From assembly GCA_002049455.2 (NCBI GenBank), contig KV918810.1, positions 248,001 through 312,000 on the forward strand: a stretch of 64,000 nucleotides of DNA, given 5' to 3'. This document shows positions 40,690 to 51,291 of this stretch, in pieces; the stretch's first letter is position 1, and each line of letters starts with the position of its first letter. The position numbers and the translations under genes were made by a program. The notes below the pieces were generated by a model, which made no database searches, was not told where the DNA came from, and worked only from the letters and a program-made list of their open reading frames with translations. The DNA is from Porphyra umbilicalis (taxonomy: Eukaryota > Rhodophyta > Bangiophyceae > Bangiales > Bangiaceae).

Positions 40690-41410
40690 ATAGTACATTT
40701 ACACTTCCTACGCCATCACCTTGCTCAGCGACCCGTCCACGAGGGCGGGCTACAGCATCTGCCCGCACGCCGACTTGAAAAAAAGGGTCCACGCACAGCA
40801 CCGCCACCGCCACGTACAACGTCACGTCCACGAGCGCGGGCGACAGCACTGGCCTGCAGGCTGGTGCGGGGGGGGGGAACACGTACCGCACAGCCGCCGA
40901 CACGTACAGCGCCCCGTCCACGAGCGCGGGCTACAGCGCCCCCCCGCACGCCGAGTTGCAAAACACGTCCACGCACAGCACCGCCACCGCCCCGTACAAC
41001 GTCACGTCCACGAGCGCGGGCGACAGTACTGGCTTGCAGGTTGGTACGCGGGGGGGGAACACGTACCGCACAGCCGCCGACACGTACAGCGCCCCGTCCA
41101 CGAGCGCGCGCTACAGCGCCCCCCCGCACGCCGAGTTGAAAAACACGTCCACGCACAGCACCGCCGCCGCCACGTACAACGGCGCACCCACGAGTGCGGG
41201 CGATAAGACCGGATTGCAAGTTGCAACGGGAGGGGGGGACACGCATAGCGCCGATGCCACCACGTACAGGAGCGCGTCCACGAGCGCGAGCCACAGCGCC
41301 CGGCCGAAGGACGACGCTGGGACGAGGGTCACGTACAGCATGGCCGCCGCCACGTACAGCGGCACGTCCGCGAGCGCGGGCCACGGAACCGTACAGGGGG
41401 GGCACACGAA
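40690..41410. repeat. 180-bp tandem repeat made of 90-bp half-units
   Basis: AACACGTACCGCACAGCCGC occurs at 40879 and exactly 180 bases later at 41059, and the neighbouring bases follow the same period. Each unit has two related halves containing CGTCCACGAGCGCGGG. About three full units and one diverged unit. The plus frame (from ~40800) is Thr/Ser-rich with no stop for over 220 codons; one minus frame is Val/Arg-rich and open too. A shift of one base in the A-rich part of unit 1 breaks the plus frame. The coding strand, if any, is undecided. Confidence 0.85.
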
Positions 41411-42270
41411 CACGCGGCGGACGCGGGGCCAGGAGGTGGCGGGGGGGGGGATGCGGTGGGAGTGTGCGGGTGATGGGTGCTGATGCGCGAGCCAAGGCAG
41501 ACCTCATCGGAGGCGCATGTCAGTTCCGAATAAATCCGACTGAGTGCGCCACGTTACATGAACTAAGTGTACACGTTTCTTCCCACAGAGGAGGCGAAGT
41601 CGTCGGCAGGGACCCCCTCCACACGAGAAATGGGATCGCAATGGTGGGAAGATGCGCCTCTGACAGTAAACGTGTCCTACGTGGCGCCCGAGGTGCCTAC
41701 AAAGCTCCCCACAAACCAGTTGCCAAAAGTCTCTATTGTGTAAGAAGAAATCGTCGTGTGGGCCGTTTGCAACGCCTCAGAGCACTGTAGTTCAAAGCAA
41801 ATCACAATCAAGTCGCCTCAGTACACTGGACTGGACGCGGTCTCTTACAGCAGCCGTCGCCCCGTCCCAGGTGGAATGCGGTCGGGATTCAAATGCACTG
41901 ACAGATGGAAAGTCCAGCACAGAGGAATGACAATGAGAAGCCAGAGAACAGAATCTGTTCTCGGTCTGATCGTTACAACGTTCCCGCGAGCAGGGCATCA
42001 TCACATCATTCACAGTGCTGGAATCACATCTCCCCGTCACAGGTCCCACCAGCTGGCCATCATGCCGGCCGCCCCCGCTGCGCAGTGGGGCTTAGACCGT
42101 GTACCTTACGGATCTGCCCCGCTGAGGCGCCGACGCCCGCCGACCGACGGCGCCGACGGCACGGCCGCACCGGCCGCGACGTCGTGGCCGGGCGGGCCCC
42201 CGTGACCATCGCCACGGACGTGGGCGGCGCGCGGCAGCACGCCGGTGGCAAAGACTGTGGCGGCAGTCAC

Positions 42271-42283
42271 AGCGGCGGCGGCA

Positions 42284-42361
<78 letters not shown>
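42271..42361. repeat. (GGC)n trinucleotide repeat
   Basis: Nearly pure GGC from 42284 to 42361 (about 26 units) after a few interrupted ones. Confidence 0.95.
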
Positions 42362-42362
<1 letters not shown>

Positions 42363-43425
42363 GGGTGTGGCCCGTCGCCGCCGCCGCGGGCGGCGCGGGG
42401 CGGCCTTGGCGCGCGCCCCGGCAGGTTGTGCCCGTGGCGGGCGGCGGTCCCCCTGTGGCGGCAGCGGCGCCGGCGGAGCGCAGTGCCGTCGCGAGCACAT
42501 GGGCGGGCGGCAATGGTCGGCCGCCGTCGCCGCGGGCAGCGGGGCCGGCGCGCAGGCCGCCGTCGGGGGTGGCTGCGGGTGACGGCCGGGCACCGTGTGG
42601 CGTCGCCGCTCGGCAGCGGCTCCGTGTCACGCCGACCAGCCGACAGGGACCGGGGGGGATCCGCACGTGGGCCCGGCTCATGGCCACAGCCGTTGCCGTC
42701 TCAGACGCTGCGGTGGCCGCCCACATGGACCCACCGTCGGCCGCTGGCGTCAAGCGGCGAGCGCAGGGTGTGGCCGCCATCTGCAGGCGCGCATGGCGCC
42801 GTCGCCGCCGCCTGTTGACGCTGCCACCCGCCCCTCTGGTCACCCCATGCGCCAGGCACCGTCCTCCCCCCGCCCCCGCCGTCACACAGGCGCACCGCCG
42901 CGCCGCCGTCCACCGTTGGCCGGCAGCTCGCGGCGGGCGGCCGCCCGTCGGCCGGCGACCGACGGCCTGCGCGGACCGCGAGTGGCCGCACCCGACCGAC
43001 CGGCAGTGGGGCGGCAAGTGCACGTCATTGGGGGGCAAGCCGCGCGGGGTGACGTTGGCGTCTCTGGCCATCATTTTTTTCCCATCCGTTGGCAGCCAAG
43101 GCCGGACCTCTATCGGCCGCGGCGCCGCGCGCGCGCCGTGGCGTCGAGGCCGGCCGGACGAGGCACAGAGACCACAGACGAAGCGGCGATTCCATGACCG
43201 ATGCGTGCGCTGTATGAATAGCTGGCGAAAATGAGTGCCACGCGTCTGGAGAGACGAGCAAATGAACAGATCCCCCTAAAACTGGAAGCGCGTTAGCGAA
43301 AACACCGTGGACTTGCGAAACGACAAAACTGTTTGTACGCGACGAAAGGCAGACCAGAGCGTCACGAACATCTTCAGAGGGTTTGCTCTGACAAGAGGGC
43401 GACACCGCTCAGACACAAGGCCACC

Positions 43426-43561
43426 TACAGCCGTTCTCTCAATAATCCCGCACTCCAACTGTTCCAAAAGAGTGCCAAATCGGCCTCTGAGGTGTCGTAG
43501 AGGCCGATTTGGCACTCTTTTGCAACAGTTGGAGTGCGAGATTTTTCAGAGAACGGCTGTA
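43426..43561. mobile_element. 136-bp foldback MITE with pogo-like ends
   Basis: Arms of 63 bases, 43426-43488 and 43499-43561, leave a 10-base loop. The inner 39 bases pair with one mismatch; the outer 24 pair with a few. The tip TACAGCCGTTCTCT is related to TACAGTGCGTTCTC of the MITE at 36208, and both start with TA then CAG. It has no coding capacity. Confidence 0.7.
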
Positions 43562-43802
43562 CACGTACCCCACTGTTTCGCCACAACAATATAGCCGCCT
43601 TGTACTTTTTCCACCCCTTTCTCACCCACACCACAGGGCGGCCACCATGGAAGCCCCAGCCGATCGCCCTTGCGCCCTCCTCGCCGTGCAGACCTGACAT
43701 GGAACTTAATTGTGCATACACGAAAACGGAGACGGGCCCACGATCGTCTGTGAAAATGATAATATCTATTGACAACCAAAATTCACCATCATCAAGAAGC
43801 CG
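43562..43802. other. short spacer
   Basis: Between the MITE and the tRNA that opens the retroelement. Nothing recognised. If the retroelement has a target duplication on the left it should be here. Confidence 0.4.
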
Positions 43803-43886
43803 AGCACCATAGCGCAGTGGTTAATCACGCTTAAGCGCGCTGGGCCCATAACCCAGAGGGCGGTGGATCGAAACCACCTGGTGCTA
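43803..43886 (+). tRNA. initiator tRNA-Met (CAT), 10-11 extra bases in the D-loop
   Basis: The cloverleaf is complete. Acceptor AGCACCA (43803-43809) pairs with TGGTGCT (43879-43885) and is followed by A73; D-stem GCGC (43812-15) with GCGC (43835-38); anticodon stem CTGGG/CCCAG (43840-44, 43852-56) with loop CCCATAA, anticodon CAT at 43847-43849; T-stem GGTGG/CCACC with loop ATCGAAA. A1-T72, C33 and the AUCGAAA T-loop are marks of eukaryotic initiator tRNA rather than elongator. The D-loop (43816-43834) is 19 bases instead of ~8-9. The extra bases are flanked by TTAA twice, so they may be a small intron or a 10-bp duplication. It opens the retroelement. Confidence 0.8.
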
Positions 43887-43938
43887 GGTTATTCAGGCCT
43901 TTTGCTCCGGCCCGCCACCGTCCCCCCCCCGCGTCGCC

Positions 43939-45607
43939 ATGGAGGGGGTGGAGGTCGCGGCGACCGATGCGGCCGCCCACCCTGCGGGTGGCGCCGCCCA
44001 CCGCGGCGGCGGTGCCGAACGCCTCCCTTGCGAGACCGCGCCGGTGTCTGTCGGCGGCCGACAATTTCGGCCGCCATGACGTCGCCGGCCGACCCAACAT
44101 TATCGGCGCCGCCGACGGCGACGGCGACGCTCGCAATTTCCGCGGCGCCGCGGCCGACGGCGGCTACCGAATTTCCGGCGCGGCCGACCGCGACGGTGAC
44201 GACAGAAATTCCGCCGCCGCCGTCGGCGATGACGACGGCCGAATTGTCGGCCGCAGTCGGCGGGAGGACGACGGTCGCGACGACGACGGCGACGGCGAAG
44301 TCGCCGAAAATTTCGGCGCCGCCGCCGACGCCGTCGTCGGCGCCACCGGCCACGCCCATCCCCGCGACAACGACGACCACGATGGCCGCGCCGACGACGA
44401 CCGCGACGGCCGTGCCCGCGACGGCTGCGCCGCTGCCGTCGTCCGCGTCGTCCACGGCGACTCGGCGACCGGCCCCACCACCAACGACGGCGACCCGGAC
44501 GACAACAACAACGACGAGGACAGCGATCCAGCCGCCGACACCGACGGCACCGCCGCCACCCCGCCGCTTTTCCCCGCGACGACGGCGCCGGCCACCACGA
44601 CGCCGGCGTCGGCGACTCGGGCGGCGCTTCGGGTGGCGGTGAGGGACACGCGTGGCCCCGGGCCCGTGGCCAAGCGCCGCCGCGGCGGCCGCCGCACGAC
44701 GCGGCACAAAGGCGGCGGCGACGGTACTGGCGGCTGTGAGGACGGCGGCGACAAGGGCGGCGAGCGCGACGCGATGGTCAAGGACGGCAACGTCGGCGGC
44801 GACGGCAAGACTGTCAAGGACGGCAAGGGCGGCAAGGTCGGCAAGGTCGGCAAGGGCGGCCAAGGAGACAAGGGCGGCCAAGGCGGCAAGGATAGGGATG
44901 GCTGCGACTACGAGACGGCGGGCGTGTCCGCCACGGCGGGCGCGGACGACAAGGGCGGCGGCGGCCGTACCCTCGGCGGCGCCGAAACGGGCCCGCCAGC
45001 GGGCACAGACGGCGCGGCGGCAGGTGGGGTGGGCGTGGCCGGGCGCGCGGCTGGCGGGGGTGCGGGGCGGGGCAAGCGTGTCGAGAGCGCTGGGGTGAGC
45101 TCTGCGGTGTCCGCGCCGTCGCGCGTGGTGCAACCTCTGCGGCCCCCGTACGCGGCTGTCGCTGCGGCCAGCGGGACTCCCGCCTCGTCGCCACACCGGC
45201 CTGGTGCTGTTCGGGGGGGGGCTGCGTCGGCCGCAGCCGCTACTCGGCGCCCGACAGCGACGAGACGGGGCGGCGCGTCTGCCGTTTCGCGGCCCCCGGC
45301 TTCTGTCATCGGCGGTGCCGGGGCCGCTGCCCCGCCTTTTGCGCCGCCGCTGCCACCGCCACCACCCAGTGCTGTTCAGCGCATGGTGGCGGCGGCGACC
45401 GCATTTGCGGCCCGCGTGTCTGGGGGGGCCCCCGCCTCAGTGGCCCCGGCTCGGGCGGGTGTTCCGCCGCCCGCCACGACGCCGCCGCGTTCGGTGGCGG
45501 CCGCGGCGGGCGCCGCACCACCCACCAGCGCGCTGCCGCCCGCCGTCTCGTGTGCCCCACCTACCGGGGCACGACCCCGCGCTAGCGACGCGCGTCACAA
45601 TGAGTGA
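43939..45607 (+). CDS. retroelement ORF1 (copy 1), low-complexity
   Basis: Likely start ATG 43939 (MEGVEVAATDAAAH), because the same protein start is kept in copy 2 at 50442. The C-terminus ends PRASDARHNE with TGA at 45605-45607 and is matched by PRASDARRHE in copy 2. Between them the frame appears to change from that of 43939 to that of the end (ATG 43967 gives the end frame directly). The middle is either a Thr/Pro-rich or an Asp/Gly-rich reading and cannot be settled here. Basic Gly/Lys tracts (KGGKVGKVGKGGQGDKGG) suggest nucleic-acid binding, the usual role of ORF1 proteins. The stop overlaps the ORF2 start in ATGAGTGA. Confidence 0.5.
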
Positions 45608-48600
45608 CGCGCGTTGCCGCATCGCGGCGCGGGGCTTGGTGGCTGATCCACCCGCGCTCGGCGCCGAGGCGGGGGCAGGTGCCCCATCGGCTCCTGTCGG
45701 AGAGGGGGGAGCGGCGACCGCTGACGCGGGTGAGGCGGTGGACGAGGTCGGTGGCAACCGTGCCTCCGCCGCCGCGCGTGACGCCACCGCATGCGCGATG
45801 GCGACGGCGCCAGGCGTGTGCCCTGCCGCCCGCTGCTCGACGTGGCTGTCGGCGCCGCTGGTGGACCAGCCGTCGCTGATCCACCTGCGGTCGGCCCACG
45901 TAACGTCGGAGCTGCCGGCGGCGGTGGTGGCCGAACTTGACCTCGCCCCGTGCCGCTGGTGCAGCCGCCCGTACCGGGCGGTGCGCGGGCGGCACGGGAA
46001 GTCGTCACTCGCCTCTCACGAGGCCCAGTGCCGGCTGAACCCGCGGGGTCGCCGCCGCGGTCGGGAGGCCGCAGCGGCCAACGCGGCACCAGCGCAGCCG
46101 CGGGCGCCCACTGGGTCGACCGCCTCTGCAGGGGTGTCCGCCCCAGCCCATCTGTTTACCGCCGACCCCGCCGCATGGGCACGGGCGCGCGATGCATTCC
46201 TGCTGTGCGTCGCCCCCGCCGGCGCGTCGTGGGCGCCGCTGGTGGCGTCGGGCGCCAGGACGCTGCAGCACGTGCCCTCTGCGCTGCTCGGGGCGTGGCG
46301 GTCGCTTGGCGCTGACGCCCTCGACTGGGTCCGGCGAGAGCCCGAGCCGCAGGCCGCCTGGCTGTGGCTGTCGCTTGTACCCTCGCTGCTTTTGCACTCC
46401 CCCGTGCCGACCGCCGCGTCGGTCGACGCGCCGCCGCCGTTTCCCCACCCTGAACGCGTCGCCGCGCTGCTACGCGGCGACTTCGATGCGTGCCTGGCAG
46501 ACCGCAACGCCGGCGTGTGGCGGCCCAACAGCGCGCCGCGTTTGGGCCCTCGTCGGCCGTTAGCGTCGCGCGATGCCACGGTCGCCGCGCGCCGGCGTGC
46601 GGTTCGTCTGGCGCGCGTCGGACGGCTTAGCGCCGCCGCTCGCGCGCTGAGCGCCGACCCGCCGGCGCCCCAAACGCCGGCGGTCGAGCGCAAGGCGCGG
46701 ATGCTGTTCCCCCCGACCGCCCCCGATCTAGGCACGCCCGCCTCGATCAAGGCGGGCTTCTCCGTCGAACTCGCGCGCGCGGCGGAGCACGGCAGGCGGT
46801 CGGCGGTGCCGGAGGCCGTCCCGTGGGATGCCGCCGACCTGGCGATCCGCACGGCGCCTCGCGGGTCCTCCCCCGGCCCCTCGGGGACACGCATGGAGCA
46901 CCTGTAAGCGCTGGGGGAGGAGAGCCGCGACGCTCTCGTCAGCGTCGTGCTGATGCTGACGGGGGAGGCGACGACGACGCGTGTGCCGGCCGCCGCCACG
47001 CACGCGTTGGCGGGATCGGACCTGTTGGTCCTTGCCAAGCCTGGCGGCGTGCACGAGGACGGCCTTCCGGGCCTCCGGCCTATTGGCATGCCGGAGGCCC
47101 TGCGCAAGCTGGCAGCGTCGGCCCTGGCGGCGACAGTGCGGTCGTCGGCGGCGGACCTGCTGTCGCCAGGTCAACTGGGGGTTGGCGTCCCCAACGCGTG
47201 CGAGAGTATACTCCACGAGTTGGGGGCGCATCCCGCCCACCACCCCGGCGACACCGTCGTTCAGCGTGATTTTGCAAACGCTTTTAATCTCGTCTCTCGG
47301 CTGGCAGCGGAGGCAGTCTTGCACAGCGCCCTCCCCGTGCTCACCCGCTACCTGAGGTGGGCGTACCGGGGGGGGGGGCCCTGCGTGTTCGGGTGGGCGG
47401 TCGACGCTGCGGCGCCGCCACCGCCGCCGGGGGCTGATGGCTCTGTGCCGCCCGCCCAACCCGCCGACGGGTCGTCGCCGCCACCGCCGCGATGGTGCCT
47501 GCGCGCCGAGCGGGGCGCCCAGCAGAGAGACCCGCTCGGGCCGCTCCTGCACCCAGCCGCCATGTGGCTGGTGCTGGAGCGGCTGCGTGCCGACCACCCG
47601 TCGGTGGTGGTGCGGACGTTCCAGGACGATGTTGTCGTCATGGGACCGCCCGCCGCCCTGCGCGGAGTAATCGACGCCGCTGCGCGCCTGGGGAAGGGGG
47701 TGGACGCCCAGTTGGCGCCGCAGAAGTGTGTGGGCTGGTTCCCCGCGGGGGCGGCGGCGCAGCCCGGTAGGCCCGCCCAGTGGACCACCAAGGGGCTCAC
47801 ACAGTTCTCGGTGCCCGTGGGCGGTGCCGCCTTTGTGGCGGCGGCCGTCGACGGCCTCGCGACGGCGCAGGTGGCCCTCTTCGCCGCCGTAGGCGTCATG
47901 CCAAGCGAACATTTACATGTTCAGCTGTTAATGCTGCGCTTTTGCGCGGGGCCGCAGGCCAACTATTGGCTGCGCGCCTTGCCGCTGGCGGACGTGGCAC
48001 GGATGGCGGGGGCGGTCGCCCGCGGCGCCCAGCGTGTGCTCGCCGACCTCCGCTGCGACGCGCGCGACGACGGCGCCACGCGGGCGGCCGTCGTCGAGCG
48101 CGCCGCCTCCCCCCTCTGATGGGGGGGCTGGGGATTGGTGGGCGGACTGCGGTGGCGCCGGTGGCCGCGCTGGCGTCCCGCGTTGATGCGCTGCGGGCGG
48201 GGCGGGCATACTCCTCAGCCCTACGCGCGACTGTGGACGCGCTGCTGCGGCTGCCTGCGGCGAGGAGCGAGCCGGCGGTCGGGCCATCGGGGGTGGCCGG
48301 CGAGACCAGCGGCGCGCCGGAACCGGCGGGTGAGGCGGCACGGCAAGCGGTCGCGCAGCCCCGGTCCCGCGCGGGCCGGGCCGTGCGACCCGCAGCGGCC
48401 TTGCCACGGCCGCCGCCAGTGGCCGTCACGCGTGGTGCTGCGGCCGGCGCTGCGTTTCCCTGGGCGGCCGGTCACGCGGCTGGCCGCTCTGAATCGGCTC
48501 TGCCACTTTTTACGGTCGGTCGGGCCGCGGGAGTGGCGTAATCTTGTCTTGAGCCACCCCCCGGCGAAGCGTTCCGACCGCGCGTCGTGCCTCGCCGCGC

Positions 48601-50283
48601 GGACGTGCGGCGGCTGCGGTCCATCCCACCGCCGCCGCCCCCGCCAGACGACGACGGCAACGCCTGGACGGCCCCGTCTGCGCGCCGGGCCGTGCCACCC
48701 GCCGCACCGCCGCCGGTCGCTTCCGCCGGAGCTGCCCTGTGCTGGATGCTGTTGGACCTGCGCGATGTTGAAACGCAGTGGGGATTGGGGTTGGGGGACC
48801 ACGGTGAAGTGCTTGAGTGGCTTGAGCTTGTGTGTGTGTGTGCGAACGTGCTTTGTTGGTTGTCCTAAGGTTCGTCCGCCTCTCCCAACCGAGAGCACCA
48901 CTCAAATAGTCCCCACCGGCCCAAGTGCTCCCCCCTCTCGCGCCCACACCGACGCCCACGCCCTCGCACCAAATCGAATCACTCCCCAAATCAAAAACCA
49001 CTAGAGCAAAGCGAAGATCAAATCCAAAACATGCCAAAAGTAACGCCGCAAGATCACCCAACACGAATGTGTGCAACTTGACCACGTCTTGCAAATGTAC
49101 CATGTGGGGTACCATAAGGGTCACCGACCATCATCCGACCGCGAACCGCCAGTGGAGTCGGCGACGAGCATCACAGTCCAACACGCGACACGGTCCGCGC
49201 TCACGAGGTGGCGCCCAACACTGGGCTGCTGTGGGCGTCACCGCGGCGGCCGGCGTGCGGCGTGCCAGGCGCGGACGCGCTGTCCCTCCCTCTTCCCCAA
49301 AACCGCGAGTGCGGCCCTGGTGCAACCCCAGGTCCGGCCAATGTCCAACATAGCCCGGGGCCGCACTCGGTTCGGTCGTGGCTGGAGATGCTGAGTGGGA
49401 ACGGCGACGGCGTCGCGCAGCGCGACCTCTCCCTGCCCACTCGCGCGGCGCGGCGCGCGCGCATATACGCGGAGCTTTCGCTGTGGGAGCAGGCCGCCAT
49501 GGCGGCTTGCCAAGGCCACCGTGCCGCGCTGTGGCTGTCGGCGTTGCCGACGCCCGGCGCAGGGGGCGGCGCCATCCCTGGCGCCGCCATGCGGGCGACG
49601 GTGCGACTGTGGCTTGGCGTGGCGCGCCACCGGCGCCGCGCTACCGCTGCGGCGCCTACGTTGACTCGGACGGCCGCCACTTCCTCTCCGCCCGCCCGCT
49701 GCACGAGCTGCGGCGCCCCCGCCTCCACCACCAGATCGTTGGATTGGTGGCGGCGGCGCTGCGCCGCGCCCCAGGCTGGGAGGACGTGGTGGCGGAGGCC
49801 GGCCTCGACGACGCCCACGGCGTGCTCCGCCCCGATCTTCGGGCGAAGAACGGTTCGTTGGGCGTCGTCACCTGGGCCGACGTCTCCGGCGCGTAGCCGT
49901 TCGCCGCCCGGCTGGTCGCGCCGGTGGCGGACGCGCCGCTGCGGGTGGTCGCGGGCGAGGCGCGGGAGACGGCCAAATCGACCAAGTACTCCCCGTCTGT
50001 GCCCGCGACCGCCACCCCACACGAGTTTACACCACTCGTGTGGGAGGCTCACGGTCGCGTGGCACCTGCCACCGACCGTTGGCTGACGGAGGCGTTTCGG
50101 GGCCCCGCGCTGGCGGCGGTTCGCGCGGGGCTCCTGCGTGACGTGACGGTCGCCATTTGGCAATCACACGCGCGGGGCATGGCCGACGGGTACGCCCGCT
50201 GCTTTGGTTTGGAGGCAGCCCCAGTGGGGGGGGGTGCTACTGTGGAGGGTGTAAGCCCACTTTTGGCTCGAATTGGAGAGTAG
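45600..50283 (+). pseudogene. retroelement ORF2, zinc finger plus reverse transcriptase (disrupted)
   Basis: Starts at ATG 45600 (MSDARCRIAARG). A C2HC finger-like CRWCSRPYRAVRGRHGKSSL then ASHEAQC lies near 45950-46023. RT motifs follow: QRDFANAFNLVSR (motif A, about 47263), GAQQRDPLGPLLH (motif B, about 47514) and TFQDDVVVM (the DD catalytic box, about 47620). After the RT comes the EHLHVQLLMLRFCAGPQANY block typical of this RT group, then PLMGGLGIGGR in another frame after a probable lost C at about 48110. The C-terminal part resumes at 49378-50283 (YRCGAYVDSDGRHFLSARPL, LLRDVTVAIWQSHARGMADG). In-frame stops: TAA 46905 and TAG 49894. Another shift lies near 49630. No apurinic endonuclease domain was seen. 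The clade is not assigned. Confidence 0.8.
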
Positions 50284-50339
50284 GGGGTAACCCCCGCGGG
50301 AGACGGTCAGGGGATGTGTCTTCTCTTAGATTCCAAAAA

Positions 50340-50387
50340 GCAGGGCCCATAACCAAGAGGGTGGTGGATCGAAACCACCTGGTGCTA
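50340..50387 (+). pseudogene. 3' half of an initiator tRNA-Met (retroelement copy 2)
   Basis: Keeps the CCCATAA anticodon loop, the T-arm with ATCGAAA and the 3' acceptor strand TGGTGCTA, but lacks the 5' half. The anticodon stem is damaged (CAGGG versus CCAAG). Homology to copy 1 carries on directly into the leader. Confidence 0.75.
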
Positions 50388-50441
50388 GGACATTCATGCA
50401 TTTTGCTTCAGCGCGCCACCGTCCCCCCCCCCCGCTTCGCC

Positions 50442-51283
50442 ATGGAGGGGGTGGAGGTCGCGGCGACCGATGCGGCCGCCCACCTTGCGGTTGGCGCCGC
50501 CCACCGCGGGGGCGGTGCCGACCGCCTCCCTCGCCAGACCGGGCCGGTCTCCGTCGAGCGGCCGACACTTCCGGCCGCCATGACGACGTCGGCCGACCCA
50601 AAATTATCAGCGCCGCCGACGGCGACGGCGACGCTGGCAATTTCCGCGGCGCCGCCGCCGATGGCGGCGCGCCCGTTGCGTCGCGGCCCCCGGCCACTGC
50701 CACAATCGCAGGTGGTGCGGCTGCCCCCCCGTTTGCGCCGCCACCACCGCGCCGCCACGCAGCGCCGTACAGCGCATGGTGGCCCACCCCACCATGCGCT
50801 GTACGGAGTCTGCGCTCGAGGCACGCGTGCCTGGGGCGGTCTCTGCCCCCGAGGCCCCCACACAGGCGGTCGTTCTGCCGCCCGCCGCCACACCACTGTG
50901 TGCTGCGGTGGCCGCGGCGGCCGTGGCGCCGCCCTCCACGGCGCCGCCGACCTCTGCCCCGCTTGCCCCCCCCGCGGACTCACTGCCCCGCGCTAGCGAC
51001 GCGCGTCGCCATGAGTGACGCGTGTCGTAGCCATGCGGCGCTGTGCACGGGGGACGATCCACCCGCGCACGGCGCCGGGGCGGGTGCATGTGCCACCACG
51101 GCACCTGTCGGGGTGGGGGGATCTGCGACGGCGGACGCGGGTGCGGCGGCAGGCGGGGTCGGCGGCGGCCGCGCCGCTGCCGACGCGCGTGACGCCACCA
51201 CGTGCGCGACGGCGACGGCGCCAGGCGTGTGCCCCGCTGCGCGGTCCACAACGTGGCTGTCGGCGCCGCTGGTGGATCAGCCG
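50442..51283 (+). pseudogene. ORF1 remnant and ORF2 start of copy 2
   Basis: MEGVEVAATDAAAHLAVGAA from 50442 matches copy 1. The frame is later lost and recovered in PRASDARRHE with TGA at 51016-51018. ORF2 starts at ATG 51011 within the same ATGAGTGA overlap as copy 1 and runs to APLVDQPSLI at the insertion point. Confidence 0.75.
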
Positions 51284-51291
51284 TCACTGAT
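51284..51291. repeat. 8-bp target site duplication, left copy
   Basis: TCACTGAT, repeated at 56952-56959 on the other side of the insertion. Copy 1 of the retroelement has a single, near-identical TCGCTGAT at the matching place. Confidence 0.85.

Larger units (their letters stand above)
39656..43425. other. repeat-rich region without a supported gene
   Basis: 39656-40690: open frames on the minus strand contain weak 30-residue motifs (STPAGVRVSV, STPAAFYVSA) resembling the downstream tandem repeat. 40690-41410: 180-bp tandem repeat. 41410-42240: nothing recognised. 42245-43234: a 329-codon plus frame (MAKTVAAVTAAAA...) and an overlapping 322-codon minus frame, both dominated by the GGC tract and Arg/Pro/Ala; neither has a motif, so I do not call a gene. 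Confidence 0.45.
43803..50283 (+). mobile_element. non-LTR-like retroelement, copy 1 (near full length, decayed)
   Basis: Order: tRNA-iMet sequence (43803-43886), short leader, ORF1 (43939-45607), ORF2 with zinc finger and reverse transcriptase (45600-50283). Copy 2 (50340-51291 plus 56952-57975) aligns from within the tRNA onward, which sets the left end at or before the tRNA. No long terminal repeats were seen. ORF2 has two in-frame stops and probable frameshifts, so this copy is inactive. 48541-49207 does not read as ORF2 and may be an insertion or a badly decayed part. Confidence 0.75.

Noticed and set aside
40690-41410. CRISPR-like array
   Set aside because: Units are 180 bp and repeated throughout, without unique spacers, and the genome is eukaryotic.
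42106-43074. 322-codon minus ORF and 329-codon plus ORF around the GGC tract
   Set aside because: Both overlap the same simple sequence and neither has a domain or normal composition.
46905-46907. TAA in ORF2 as the real end of a first protein
   Set aside because: The same frame continues at once with reverse transcriptase motifs, so it is a nonsense mutation inside one ORF.
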